From NCBI GenBank assembly GCA_005408345.1, contig SEMN01000935.1:1-64000 (forward strand): a stretch of 64,000 nucleotides of DNA. Direction: 5' to 3'. The first letter of the stretch is position 1; every line of letters starts with the position of its first letter. The stretch comes from Macquaria australasica. Taxonomy: Eukaryota > Chordata > Actinopteri > Centrarchiformes > Percichthyidae. A program made the position numbers and the translations under genes. Below are positions 14,031 to 26,500 of this stretch, piece after piece. The notes beneath the pieces were generated by a model. That model saw only the letters and a list, made by a program, of their open reading frames with translations. It made no database searches and was not told the origin of the DNA.

Positions 14031-14317
14031 CTCTGTGTCAGTGGCATGTCCAGACTTTTTTGACTGGGGTGGCCCAAGTGGGGCACTGACTTATGTAGGA
14101 GTGGCATGAAGTACAGTTTCTTACATTCCTGTGTTTAAAATTTTATTTTAAAAGACCTACCAATCACAACACAACAGAGTGGCACCATTCAAATGTAATA
14201 TAAAGCTTCCACCCCAGGCCACTCCCTGTACACGCCCCTGCTTGCGTGCATTCAGCATGCAAATATGTGGCATTGAACACTTGTGAAAGTGCTGTTACAA
14301 CTAACATTTTTTCTAAA

Positions 14318-15225
14318 TTTAGCAGTTAAGTATGAACCAGCAGAACTTGGTTCAATTTCCACTGTGGGAAAAGAAATCTGTACTGAATATCTTTGCATCT
14401 CCTGTCAACTGCATGATTTTTAAATGATACATCATATTGGAATTATGAACCCAGGTAATTTACGTAAAAACCAGGAATCCTGACCACTAGTCCATAGAGG
14501 ACATAGGGAAAGTGTGTGTTTGATTTTTGAATTAGGAAGAAATTTGCAAGGCAGTTCAATGTATTCACACCGCTCAAAAGTCCAGAAAATCCGTCTGGAG
14601 TGATTAACTTAAAATTAAGCCTAAATTTAAGCTTTAAGCTACAACTGGTGCAATAATGGTCCTGATCCAGGGCTCTTATTCTGCTTATCCTGTTTGGACT
14701 TTTTGTAAGTTTTTTTTTTTTGCAGGTTCTTCCTTCAGTCTGATCTTCTTTCTCTTCTTCTCTGAACGCCAAATGTAATTATCTTCTGATGTGATCAGAA
14801 AGTTCTGGTAGTTCTGCTGGTTCAGAAGCAGGTTTGGTAACAGAGAAGTTGTGGATTCAAATCATTTCTTCCCTTGGAATCAAAAAAAGAAGGAGCAGTT
14901 GCACCATCTTCTCCCAAGCATGGATTTCAACCCAGAACACCTGGGTGGAGAACAGGAGACTTTGTTTTACTTTTAAATTATGAGACAAGCAGCTCAAGAC
15001 AACTCAACAACAAAATGATTATAAACTCAAAAGTACATCCGTCCAAAGTTTTCTCTCCGGACTGATGGAGGTGAATTTTCTGCAGATTCCTCCCTCAGTC
15101 TGATCTTCTTTGTCTCTCCGGTTGTTTGTGTTCATCAGTGCTGAAAATGGCCCAGGGGGGAGCGACGCCGACCAGCAACGTGGAGAAGTGGGTTCAAAAC
15201 CCTGGCTCAGGCCACCTGAGGTACG
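14318..15225. repeat. Cluster of diverged tRNA(Glu)-like and related repeat units
   Basis: Several pieces look tRNA-derived. On the minus strand 14500-14436 resembles tRNA-Glu(TTC). On the plus strand 14346-14371 resembles the T-arm and 3' acceptor half of tRNA-Glu. B-box-like GGTTCAA-type sequences recur near 14856 and 15188. A direct repeat (TGCAGRTTCYTCCYTCAG) sits at 14721 and again at 15081, 360 bp apart. The minus-strand ORFs at 14443-14772 and 15019-15231 share a KEDQTEG peptide only because of this duplication. No unit looks like a working tRNA gene. Confidence 0.55.
14436..14500 (-). pseudogene. tRNA-Glu(TTC)-like pseudogene
   Basis: Read on the minus strand, it begins TCCTCTATGGACTAGTGGTC, matching the 5' half of vertebrate tRNA-Glu (D-arm CTAGTGGT, then AGGATTCCTGG for the anticodon arm). 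The T-arm side reads CCTGGGTTCATAATTCC. The anticodon position reads TTT rather than TTC, the anticodon stem 3' side is broken, and the 3' acceptor strand does not pair with the 5' strand. I infer a tRNA-derived repeat or pseudogene, not an expressed tRNA. Confidence 0.6.
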
Positions 15226-15648
15226 TGACAAATGTGTCTGTGTGTGTGTCTATGTTCACAAAAGCAAAAATACTTCAAACAAAAACAAAACTCTAAAGTC
15301 AACAAAAAACCCACCGAAATCACTTTGCATACATTTCCCGTCGCGATTTTCCGCCGTTGTCCGACTGCAACACAGCTGACCTTCAGTGGAACAAGGAACA
15401 GGTAAGTCCAGGTGAGTCGAGCTTGATAAAAACCAGCTAGTGAGATTAGTTTTTGTGTCTTATTATCTCTCTTTGGACTTATTATTTTTTATTTATACCA
15501 AACAAAGCACGTAAGAAAGAAATGATGAATGTACACGTGTTTTTAAAAAAAAAATCAACTCTAAAACCAGTAAAAACAAAAACAGGAAAGCATTGGAAAG
15601 TACACACTGACATTCTTGCATTTAACTTGCAAAGGCCTGGTGTACAGT

Positions 15649-15649
<1 letters not shown>

Positions 15650-15678
<29 letters not shown>
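15650..15678. repeat. (CA)n microsatellite
   Basis: About 14 CA units. It creates the spurious HTHTHT/VCVCVC reading frames around it. Confidence 0.95.
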
Positions 15679-15682
<4 letters not shown>

Positions 15683-15762
15683 GAATAGCATTAATTAACA
15701 ATTAACGGCTACATACAAAAGAAAACAATGCACATTCAAAAATACAGTCACAGAATAAAGTA

Positions 15763-15787
15763 CCAATAAATAAATAAATAAATAAAA
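15763..15787. repeat. (AATA)n short tandem repeat
   Basis: A short AATA tetranucleotide run, about six units. Confidence 0.8.
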
Positions 15788-15919
15788 AAGACTGTGTGGA
15801 GAAAATATGGTATTGACAACATTGTGCAAAACTTCAAATCTACAACACAACAACAAAATACGAACTAAGGTCCCGCCTAGTTTAGTGTGATGGGGGTCAC
15901 TCCCTGGACACGCCCCTGC

Positions 15920-17505
<1,586 letters not shown>

Positions 17506-17787
17506 AATGTATGCTTTGCACTTGTCTTGTTAATACTTGCAAATACATTTACAAATACATCTGTTACATAACTTAAGTGTTTTTTCAACTCTAATGGTGT
17601 GGACTTAAACATCTGCTAGACAGCAAATGTTCCACTGTTAATTTTCAATGTTGATGTTTAATTGGATTGTCAAAGAAATGTCACAGTCATAATGACTGAT
17701 ATGGCACTGTCTAGACGTAACTCTGCTGGCTGTCACAGTTTTAGATTTTACTGCGTAAGAATTTAGTTGTTCATATTTAAATGAATT

Positions 17788-18005
17788 GTCCAACATTTTG
17801 GGAAATATTCAGTTTCTTGTCGAGAGTTAGGTGAGGAGATCGATACCACTCTTACTGTTACCTTTGGACAGAGCCAGGCTAGCTGTTTCCCCCTGGCTCC
17901 AGTCTCTATGCTATCCTAAGCTAATCAGCCTCTGGCTTCAAAAGTATAGACAGTGGTATCAATCTTCTCATCTAAGTCTCAGCAAGAAACTGAAAAAACG
18001 TTTCT
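17788..18005. repeat. Palindromic MITE-like repeat, copy 1 (short form)
   Basis: The left end reads CCAACATTTTGGGAAATATT, then GAGGAGATCGATACCACTCT. The right part carries the inverted counterpart AGTGGTATCAATCTTCTCAT followed by CAGCAAGAAACTG. The middle has CCAGGCTAGCTGTTTCCCCC. Fuller copies lie in sh3tc2 introns at 40912-41298 and 51430-51899. The inverted ends and lack of coding capacity suggest a MITE. I could not define a target duplication. Confidence 0.65.
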
Positions 18006-18680
18006 TAGGTTGTGTTTATTTTTTACCAGTGTTACAAATGTAATACGAGTAAAGTGATGTGACATTTAAGAGAACAAATGAGTGAGTGTTTAGACTCTCT
18101 CATTTCCTCTCATGCTCCTGAAACCTTTCCCTAGAGGAACAATGCCTCCAGGTATTGTTCCTCACAGATTACAGGAAAAATATAGTGGAGGGGAGGGGGG
18201 GAGGGGTGCAGGTTAGGGTCATCAGGTCAACATTACAACTTTCTATGAAGAAGAAAAGTGGGAATCCAAGAGGAGATTGTGTGGAGGGGACGTATGTAAC
18301 AGTGTTTGATGTAACATAGCGGTGTACAATATCTAACTGGGGACAGGATCCAAGACAGTTAGAGGGTTATCCAAATGTGAACTGGCTCTGCCTGGGAGTG
18401 ACAGGATACAGGAAGACAGATGTCACAGACTGAGGAAACCAGTCACGATTAATTGAACATGCAGACTCCCACTTTCCAAAACAGGGTGCTGAACAGAAAT
18501 TACATTTACATTACATTTAGGGTACGTAGCTCTAAGCCAGAGCAAAGCAGTGTGAAGTTTAACAAGTACAGTAGTCGATTCAGGTTTATTCCAAGTAGCC
18601 AGTATTAAGGAGTTCAGGGCTCAAAGCCAACATCCCCATAGCTCATCACTCTGTGAAAATAAAATGATCATGTGATCATA
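18006..18680. other. Intergenic DNA with a short repeat fragment
   Basis: 18507-18530 contains the ATTACATTTACATTACATTTA type of start seen in many fish repeats and may be a short relic. A G-rich run lies at 18186-18205. Nothing else is recognisable. Confidence 0.4.
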
Positions 18681-18681
18681 C

Positions 18682-19140
18682 CACAGACTGTATATAAAGA
18701 TGGACGACGCGTCTCCACTTCCTCCCATTGTAAAAAATGAAGCCAAAGTACCCCAGAGTCTGCACAGTAGTGATCCACAGTGGAGCCTTGGTATCGAGTT
18801 CCCGCCTATACAGCCGTCTGAACCAGTCACAGCACGCTCACAGTTGTCAATCATGATGTGACGCCCCATTGTTATAGCATCAAATAACTAATTAAAACCA
18901 AACTTATCAGAAAAACGAACACACTTGAACAAACATCAGCGTGATAAGAACTATCTAAAATGACAGAAACCATCTTTGGGAAAAATTATTTGATGTGCAC
19001 TTTGACTTTATCCCATCCACTAACATGGAGAAGGCGGGGCTTATGACCTATTCTGCAGCCAGCCACCAGGGGGCGATCGAGATGTTTTGGGTTCACTTTT
19101 GGGGAGCTGTCACGTCGTCCATCTTTATATACAGTCTATG
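18682..19140. mobile_element. hAT-like MITE (459 bp) with intact 8-bp target site duplication
   Basis: The left end is CACAGACTGTATATAAAGAT and the right end, inverted, is CATAGACTGTATATAAAGAT; both continue GGACGACG, so the terminal inverted repeats match over about 28 bases with one difference. The flanking octamers are identical: GATCATAC at 18674-18681 and at 19141-19148. An 8-bp duplication and CA...TG ends are typical of hAT superfamily elements. There is no transposase ORF, so the element is non-autonomous. It lies about 2.5 kb upstream of the adrb2 promoter. Confidence 0.9.
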
Positions 19141-19759
19141 GATCATACAGGTTAGGCAAGAATTTGCGACAGCTTTTTCCTTATGTATAAAAACACAAAG
19201 GGTGCAGTGTTCATATTATTATTATATAAGTGTTGGAGGGACCTTATCAGGAGTGAGCCTAAACATGTTGGGTTTGTCCTGTAGGTTGCACAAGAGATAA
19301 GATCACATGAGTTGATTCAACTGGCAGCATTCATGTGCTCAGCATATTTCATGTTAATCTTAGGTGCAGTGTTGACATTTTCATCTTTTGAATTGAAGCA
19401 AGAGGAATGCTCAAGGAGTGTTCAAAAATGGAAAGGGTTTATCCTTTAGGGAGAAGAGATGTGCTCTGTGAACTTCACATCGATGTGTGCATAAGATTTT
19501 GATATTTCTTGGAGCACAAATGGAAATATCAGCCCAATGGTAGTGCTGGAAGAAAGGTCAGGAGGTCATCAAAATATTTGCATTCATTCTGAGATCATTA
19601 ATATCCATGTTCATGGAAACCTGCCAAGATAAGTTGTCATGCAACAAAGTGCTTAACTACACAAGAGGTCAGAGGGGCACCAACATCAGTAGAAATCTAT
19701 CTATGGGTGACATGAATATGTATAACACATTTTATTGTAATCAGGCCTGAAGTTTGTGA

Positions 19760-19985
19760 GATTTATGGACTTTACTTATATAGCGCTTTTCAACCTTAAC
19801 GGTTCCCAAAGCGCTTTACAGATTGGTCTCTTTTACCCATTCACACACTGATGGTGACAGAGCTCCATCAGGAGATACTTAGGGTTCAGTTTCAAAGACA
19901 TGTGGACAGTCCAGGGATCGAACCGCCGGGGATCTAACCGCCAACCCTGGGATTAATGGACGACCCGCTCTACCTCCATCACTAG
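19760..19985 (-). mobile_element. tRNA-derived SINE-like element
   Basis: On the minus strand the element starts near 19985 with GGAGGTAGAGCGGGTCGTCC (A-box-like), followed by a duplicated B-box region: GGCGGTTAGATCCCC and then GGCGGTTCGATCCC, which fits the pol III B-box consensus. The body ends near 19760 in AAAGCGCTTTGGGAACC ... GCGCTATATAAGTAAAG. This is the layout of a tRNA-headed SINE with a LINE-like tail, a type frequent in fish. The boundaries are approximate and no target duplication was found. Confidence 0.65.
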
Positions 19986-19989
19986 TCAT

Positions 19990-21600
19990 ACGTACTTTTG
20001 TGAGAGAGCTCATTTTGAAGCACAGTGCCTGAGGCGTCTGCAATCAAAGGTCAGAGCTCTGGAAACACTCATCGCTTCCCTCAGCGAGGTTAGCGCAGAC
20101 ACACTTGCAAGCACCCACAGAGAACTAAACACACATACTTATCTCAAAGGCCTGTTTATGATCCCTGCTCTCTCATAATGGTTATATTATTCACAAACCT
20201 AGCCCAACCTCCCACCGTACTGTATTTCAACTAAATTGCCTTGACTCGTGATTATCATCAACGAGAGCTCCAATGAAATCATTACACAACAAGAAATGCC
20301 AATGACAATTTGTTTATCTATTGGTGACAGATGTCTGAAAGAGCATTGATCATTTCCCTGCAGTGATCCAGTGTGAGTGTGGCCGACACTACATTCTGAA
20401 TGGAGCCAGCCAAAGGTAAAGACAGTTGAGCATATGACAGTGTCCAGTGTCTCCAGTGCATTTGCGTGTGATGTGCACTCTTTCCACAGGCAGTTTAGTT
20501 CTCCAGTCCAAATGGTCTGGAACTCTTTTAATAAACCACTCAGCTTATGCTCGTACAGAAAAATTTATGTCTATACTCATTGTGATAGTTAATAAGTTTT
20601 AGCGCAGCATGCTGACTCAGTACAAGCAGGGCTGAGGCACAAACTAGAGCAGAGCAAAAAACATTTACAACCCACAGTGGCTGATCTGTTGTCATCCCAC
20701 TGCCTTTTTCATCTGTAATGAGAAGCATTTTGGTTCCAACATAGAACTCTCTATGTTTGTTTAGCTTTAGACCTAGATATAGTACAATCTGTCTCCGAAT
20801 TTGAATAGTATTTCAGACACCTGAACAGATACCGTACAATGAATAGCTGCATGTTACAGTCTTTGCATATACTTTGTAAGCTTTACATAAATGCAAATTT
20901 GTCCTGAATCCTAAAGAAAATGTTTCTGTTTTGATGCACTACAGCATGAGAGCTTGTTCGTGTCCTGCAGGGTAGCTACACTCTCGGAGCCGTGGGTGCA
21001 GATTCATACCAGAAATAGGAGGGAATTTTCTGTTTAACCTTAAGATATTTAGCAATGTAGCTTTACATGAACACAAATGTTTTTGATTTCATGTATCTGC
21101 AAGGACTCAGCCACTCAATTTTCAATGTATGCTGTAGTCTACATTTTTATTTTAAACAAGTAAAACATAGTGGCAGGAAAAGCACGTCACACTAACACAC
21201 CAAGGTTTCATCAGGACAAGGAGAGCCGTAATACTCAAACCTGCCAATACATCATAGATCATACACTGAATTTGGTTTAACTTGCCAGTTGGATCACTTC
21301 TGCATCCACCTTTCTCCTCACTTTACAAAGAGTCACAGAAATCTTCACCTGTTTTCAATATATATCCAGACTAACAGGCAAGAACTGTAAAACCCCCTCA
21401 CTGCTTGGACTGCACAACTAATCTAAATATTTTTGTCTTTGATCACAATGCATGTATTCTAAAATTGGTGTGTATATGCAGGACTATTAAGATATTAAGA
21501 TAGTTTTTGCATATTTTTAAAAGATATAAAGCTAGAGCTAAAAGTCAGAAAAAAAAGTCTTTGCGTGCGTTTGCTGCTTTTGTCTCATGCAGCTGCAGGG
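19990..21600. other. adrb2 upstream region, no gene seen
   Basis: No gene, repeat or RNA is recognised. As the 1.6 kb immediately upstream of adrb2 it may hold regulatory sites, but none can be assigned by eye beyond the core promoter listed separately. Confidence 0.4.
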
Positions 21601-21654
21601 ACAATGTGTTCAAACTCTCGGGAGCTCTCAGCACCCTCCGCAGGCTGGCTCTCT

Positions 21655-21700
21655 GATTGGCTGAGCACTGACCATGATGTCATCACTGCACATTATAAGG
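21655..21700 (+). promoter_or_regulatory. adrb2: adrb2 core promoter: inverted CCAAT, CRE/ATF-like site, TATA-like box
   Basis: Three elements lie in canonical order and spacing: GATTGG (inverted CCAAT) at 21655-21660, TGATGTCATCA (CRE/ATF-like) at 21675-21685 and ATTATAAGG (TATA-like) at 21692-21700. A start about 30 bases downstream, near 21722, is expected. A CRE here would fit the cAMP-responsive autoregulation known for mammalian ADRB2. This is sequence-pattern inference only. Confidence 0.6.
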
Positions 21701-21721
21701 GCTCTGACAAATAGCCTGGGA

Positions 21722-21899
21722 GACACATTAGAAGAAACACTCCTCCACTGAGGGACTGAGTGAGTGAGACACACGGAGATTAAGAAAAACAGACAGTAGA
21801 AAGAAGGATATGTGACAGTGAATACTTTGCGGGAACTACCTGAACAGTGACATTTCTACTTTGTATGGGAGGCAGAAAACAAGACAACTACCTGTGGAG
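21722..21899 (+). other. adrb2: adrb2 likely non-coding first exon (5' UTR)
   Basis: It begins about 30 bp after the TATA-like box and ends at GTGGAG|GTTTGT (donor GT at 21900-21901). The matching acceptor is TGGTCTCTTCAG at 22282, directly before the start codon. Joining the two gives GTGGAGATGG, a strong Kozak context (G at -3 and +4), whereas the unspliced context has C at -3. The exon holds a start-stop pair ATGTGA at 21810-21815 and an ATG at 21865 that opens an overlapping upstream ORF. Mammalian ADRB2 is intronless, so this intron needs transcript support. Confidence 0.55.
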
Positions 21900-22160
21900 G
21901 TTTGTACTTTTATTTTTGGTTGTCTTGTATAGCATGTTTTTAAACTGTGCTTGCTGAAGCCTAACAGGATGTAAAGAAATTTGTTTTGTGGTGTTGGTGC
22001 TGTAATTTTTGTTCTCCTTTTTTGTGAAAATAAAACCAACAACAGACACAACAGTGCAAATTTGTTAGTGCTAGTTTTATAACCATATCATTTCTATGAA
22101 CAGTGTTTTTTGTCTTCTGTTCTTATCAGGCCACTTTTAGATTTGAATTGTGATCTTCAC

Positions 22161-22251
<91 letters not shown>

Positions 22252-22282
22252 TGTATGTGTTATCCACATATGGTCTCTTCAG
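21900..22282 (+). other. adrb2: Putative adrb2 5'-leader intron containing (TG)n
   Basis: It runs GTTTGT ... CTCTTCAG and is 383 bp long. It contains the long (TG)n at 22163-22248. If it is retained, the reading frame of the receptor stays open upstream through the repeat (Cys-Val repeats), so the longer in-frame ORF starting near 22169 is an artefact of the microsatellite and not an N-terminal extension. Confidence 0.5.
22163..22248. repeat. (TG)n microsatellite in adrb2 leader
   Basis: About 42 uninterrupted TG units, ending about 35 bp before the receptor start codon. Confidence 0.97.
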
Positions 22283-23536
22283 ATGGGAAGTACAACCCCC
22301 CCATGGTACCTCAATGAGAGTACAGCGATGACCAACACGTCAACTGGCCCACCTATGAAGGAGAGTTACAGTGAGGCAACAATGATCCTGCTGGGCATGA
22401 TCATGTCCTTACTCGTCTTGTGCATTGTCTTCGGGAACATCCTGGTAATAACAGCAATCGCCCGCTTCCAGCGTCTCCAAAATGTCACCAACTGTTTCAT
22501 CACATCCCTGGCCTGTGCTGACCTGGTCATGGGTCTCATTGTGGTTCCTTTTGGTGCCTGTTACATTATCTTTGAGACCTGGCACTTTGGTAGTTTCTGG
22601 TGTGAGTTCTGGACTGCGACTGATGTGCTCTGTGTGACTGCAAGCATCGAGACCCTGTGTGTCATAGCGATAGACCGTTATTTGGCCATCACTTCTCCCT
22701 TCCGCTACCAGTCGATGCTGACCAAGTCCAAGGCTCGCATTGTGGTTGTGCTGGTGTGGGTGATTGCCGCCTTGATATCTTTCCTGCCCATCCACATGAA
22801 GTGGTGGATATCAAAAAATGACAAAGCTGTGCAGTGCATTGAAAACAGTAACTGCTGCGAGTTCTACACCAACATGGCTTACGCCATCACCTCCTCTATC
22901 ATCTCCTTCTACATCCCTTTGGTCATCATGGTTTTTGTCTACAGCCGCGTTTTCCAGGAGGCCAAGCGGCAGCTGAAGAAGATTGACCAAAGTGTTGGAC
23001 GTTTTCACAACAGCGACAACAGCAACCTCAAATCTCTGGAGGCCAATAACGGGCGCGGCAACAAGAAGGCCAAGTTTTGCTTGCGCGAACACAAAGCCCT
23101 AAAGACACTGGGCATCATCATGGGGATCTTCACTCTGTGCTGGCTGCCCTTCTTTCTGCTCAACGTGGTGGTGGCCATATGGAAGGTGGAGAACATCGAC
23201 CTCACCTTTAGGATACTCAACTGGATAGGTTACGCAAACTCTGCCTTCAACCCGCTCATTTACTGCCGGAGTCCTGAGTTCAGGTATGCTTTCAAGGAAA
23301 TCCTCTGCATGAAGACAAACCGCCTCAGCAACCCGGGGCCCGTGAATGGATACATCTACAGCAGGCACAGCTGGCACAGTGAACAGCAAGGGAGGAGTAA
23401 GGGCAGCTCAGAAGACAGTGACGCCAATGAAGGGTGTCTGGGGAAGGGAGCAGGGGTCTGCAGTGTTGCGAACAGAGCAGTGGACCCCAACGGGAATTGC
23501 AACAAAGGCCCAACAACTGTAACGAGTGTCCTTTAA
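22283..23536 (+). CDS. adrb2: beta-2 adrenergic receptor
   Basis: This is a class A GPCR of 417 residues in one exon, coupling adrenaline/noradrenaline to Gs at the plasma membrane. Seven membrane segments run from about residue 35 to 328. Key residues are seen: Asp114 (amine contact, in TATDVLC), DRY at 131-133, the TM5 serines 204, 205 and 208, CWLP at 286-289, Asn313 of TM7 (beta-type ligand contact), NPLIY at 323-327, extracellular cysteines 107, 185, 191 and 192, and the palmitoylation Cys342. N-glycosylation sites are Asn11 and Asn18. The C-terminus TSVL is a class I PDZ ligand like human DSLL. Start 22283 is chosen because it gives MG as in human and sits at the splice acceptor with strong context after splicing; ATGs at codons 16 and 25 are less likely. 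The RRSS PKA site of the human third loop is replaced by GNKKAKF. Teleosts have two copies (adrb2a/adrb2b) and I cannot say which this is. Confidence 0.97.
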   Translation: MGSTTPPWYLNESTAMTNTSTGPPMKESYSEATMILLGMIMSLLVLCIVFGNILVITAIARFQRLQNVTNCFITSLACADLVMGLIVVPFGACYIIFETWHFGSFWCEFWTATDVLCVTASIETLCVIAIDRYLAITSPFRYQSMLTKSKARIVVVLVWVIAALISFLPIHMKWWISKNDKAVQCIENSNCCEFYTNMAYAITSSIISFYIPLVIMVFVYSRVFQEAKRQLKKIDQSVGRFHNSDNSNLKSLEANNGRGNKKAKFCLREHKALKTLGIIMGIFTLCWLPFFLLNVVVAIWKVENIDLTFRILNWIGYANSAFNPLIYCRSPEFRYAFKEILCMKTNRLSNPGPVNGYIYSRHSWHSEQQGRSKGSSEDSDANEGCLGKGAGVCSVANRAVDPNGNCNKGPTTVTSVL

Positions 23537-26500
23537 ACTGGGATCCCTGAGACTTCTGTCAGCAGGGCGATCCAGACATGTTTACAATGTTATCATAAAC
23601 TTTTTCCAAGGTAAGGCCAGTCAAACTGACTGGTAGAGTCTCTGGAGACTGCTTTGAAGAAACCATAATAATCATGTTCAGCTGAGGAAAGTATTTCTCT
23701 TCCTCTTTCAACACTTGTCCTTTTGTTACAATTATCATGTTTAATTTCCATCTACCTCATCACATCTTTTTCAATATTTGTTTCTTAACTGACTATCAAA
23801 ACTATTTCACATAAACTCACTGTCTACAGGAGATACACTAGGGCAGTATGTCACCTATTTATTTACTCTACTAAATGGTCTGTGTATTATATAAGTGCTA
23901 ATTATCTGGCTCCAATTGAATTTGTGGGCATGTTTTTTATCACTGATTTCATGTCAAAAGATCTCACAATTTACTAGCATAAAAATGTTTTTGAAATTCA
24001 AAGTAAATGTTGGATGCTGTAAATTCCACTCAGGCATGCCAACTCGGCATGGAAAGAGAGTTCTTATTTCCATTAGAAAATAGACGAGGAGTAAGAAAGG
24101 ATCAAACTTAATGCCTCTTTGGTGTTTTGTTTGAAGAAATACATTCCAGATCAAGCAAAATTATAATCTGGCTTCATTTCGTTTCCCCCTTTTTTTTATG
24201 ATTGCCTCAGTGTGAAAGATGATTAACAACAGGTGTGGCAGAACCTGTCTCTCTCTCTCCTCACTGCTCAGCAATGTTGTGAGGCCCTGCTCCATGCTCT
24301 AGTGTTTTACAGCCTGGTGCATAGGAGTTTCTGTTGCCAGCAGACAGCACCAGAGATATGAAGTTATCTTCATCGCGCTGGTGCAAGCTGAGAAACGCCT
24401 GGGGCCATCCTCTGTTAGTCATAATAAGTGGTTGCAAGTTTGTATACGTTGTATCAGCCAGATTCCATTATTAGCCCTAAAGATATCTTATATCTTTCAG
24501 TGCAAAGCAGATGGCATAATGGTTAATGTGGTTAATCCTGGGCATTGACCTTTAAAGCTTGCAGCTGTTATGTGAATACACTCAAATGCAAAAAAAATTT
24601 TTGTTTGCCACTGCACGGCCTACCAGTCATATCTTGCATTCAGTCCACGGGTTCATTTGTGTGACATGTAAACCAGTATTTGGTACATTATACAGCCATT
24701 AGATAAGTGTAAGGCAAACTATTAGTCTCTGCTGTCCTCTCTGTGTGCCGGTAGCAACGGTAACAGTTGTCCCTTTTGTTGCACAAGCCCTGCTTGTTTA
24801 TTATATTTTGTAGTTGCTGTGTACTGCGTTTAGTGAAACCAGAGAAGCCATTTCCTTAGTCATGAGCACAAGGGTACAAACCACACGCAATAATAAACAG
24901 TGCGTCGAAATAGGCAAGTGATAAAGTTCTAGGCCCGAGACATGGTGGTGGGGACTACGCAGGCCAATAAACGGAGATGAGAAAAACAATCAGCACTCCT
25001 GAGCAGAGCACCTTTCTCACTGCCCCCGACATTTCCCAGAGTCCTCCTCACTGTAAACAGTTGTCTGGATCTTCATGAAATCAGTCTAACATTTGGATAA
25101 GACACTCACGCAGATGTTTCAGTTAGTTTCAGTCAGTCTACTTTAGATGCTGCTTGGTGTGCAGTCTCCAGGAAATGCCCCAATCTAACTGAGCCCAGCC
25201 CAATAAACACGAATAAATCCATTATCTCTGTAGTTTAGCTGAAGAATCAGATAACTCCCTCTTAAAAACAACACTGAAATAGATTAGTAGATTACAGAGT
25301 TCCCAATTTGCAGGTTGTGATGGGATTCAGAGGGCCAACCTTAAATGAGACTCTCTTTCTTATCACCCGTCTTAAGATCACAGGCTCCTGGGAATGTCAC
25401 TTTATGACTTACGCAAGCACTAATGGGAAATGAACACTTAGCATGCAGGGCTTGAAATGGAGAATTCACCCACTTTTCCATCACCAAATGATCATTGCTC
25501 TCAAGAGGAGAAACAAAGGTGTTGCTGCAGATGTAACCCCCTTTCCGCAGTCAGTTTGGCAATCTCTAGTATGTTCTGATTAAAGTGACAGCATGCTAAA
25601 TGTGGCTACTGAAGGTGGGAGGGGGAGCAGGGATTCTCTGCCAGTCTAAATCGGTGTTAGTGACCTGTGTTTTAGTGCATGTAGTGTTGCCTCTGGAGTA
25701 AGGTCAGCTGACACCATCGAAACTGTGAACTTTGTTCCCTTAGAGGAATCTCTATGTACTGTACCGCTAGGTTTGGTCAGCACTGTTGTCATAGACCATA
25801 GGAATAGACGTAAATACGGTGTCATCGTACGTCAATGTTTGCCATGTGAAAAACAAGCTTTCCAGTGTGTTGATGTTTTTTCCTGTTTTTCTTTTTCATG
25901 GATTTACAGCAAAGTAAATGCAGGGGTTGAATGTCATAAGAAATGTTCTCCAGGGTTTTTTCCCCCAACATTTTCACTGTACAGCATGCTTACAGCACTA
26001 ACCAGATAAAGATTCTAGACCAAGATTTTGATATATGACCATTGTATTTATTCAGTCGCAATTAATTGATGCATTGATGCTAAATGAATGAGTCACTGCT
26101 GAATTAAAAAAAGGTCTGTATTTAAAAGATCTGCCATTTTTAGAAGCACTTCAGAAGTGACTGTTTGCATGTCTGCTGTATATTTGTGGTGATGTGTTTG
26201 TGGACTGTGGTGCCATTTCCTTTCAAAGTGATCTGTTTCAGTCCAAGTGGAGTAGGTTGTGAACTATACATCCACACTGCTCCCTCCTGGCAGTGGCCTC
26301 TCCTTGCACCTCTGCTGTCTCAGAGACATTAATGGTTACTGGTTCATCAATACGCCTGTAAAATAAGGAACGTAATTCATGTCTTCACCTCCTCATGCTG
26401 GAGGACACAACACAGTTATGTGCAACGAGTCTTGAATGATTAGCTGACACTACAAACATTCCAAGTACAGCTGATGGTGTGGAACCATAAACCATGTCTA

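Noticed and set aside
14443..14772. 109-codon minus-strand ORF sharing KEDQTEG with a second ORF at 15019-15231
   Set aside because: The shared peptide arises from a duplicated non-coding repeat word, and the ORF runs through a tRNA-like sequence.
22169..22282. N-terminal extension of adrb2 made of Cys-Val repeats
   Set aside because: It is the (TG)n microsatellite read in frame. The receptor start at 22283 matches human MG and follows a splice acceptor.
22409..23516. Minus-strand ORFs of 63-128 codons inside adrb2
   Set aside because: Antisense shadows of the receptor coding sequence with no domain or motif.
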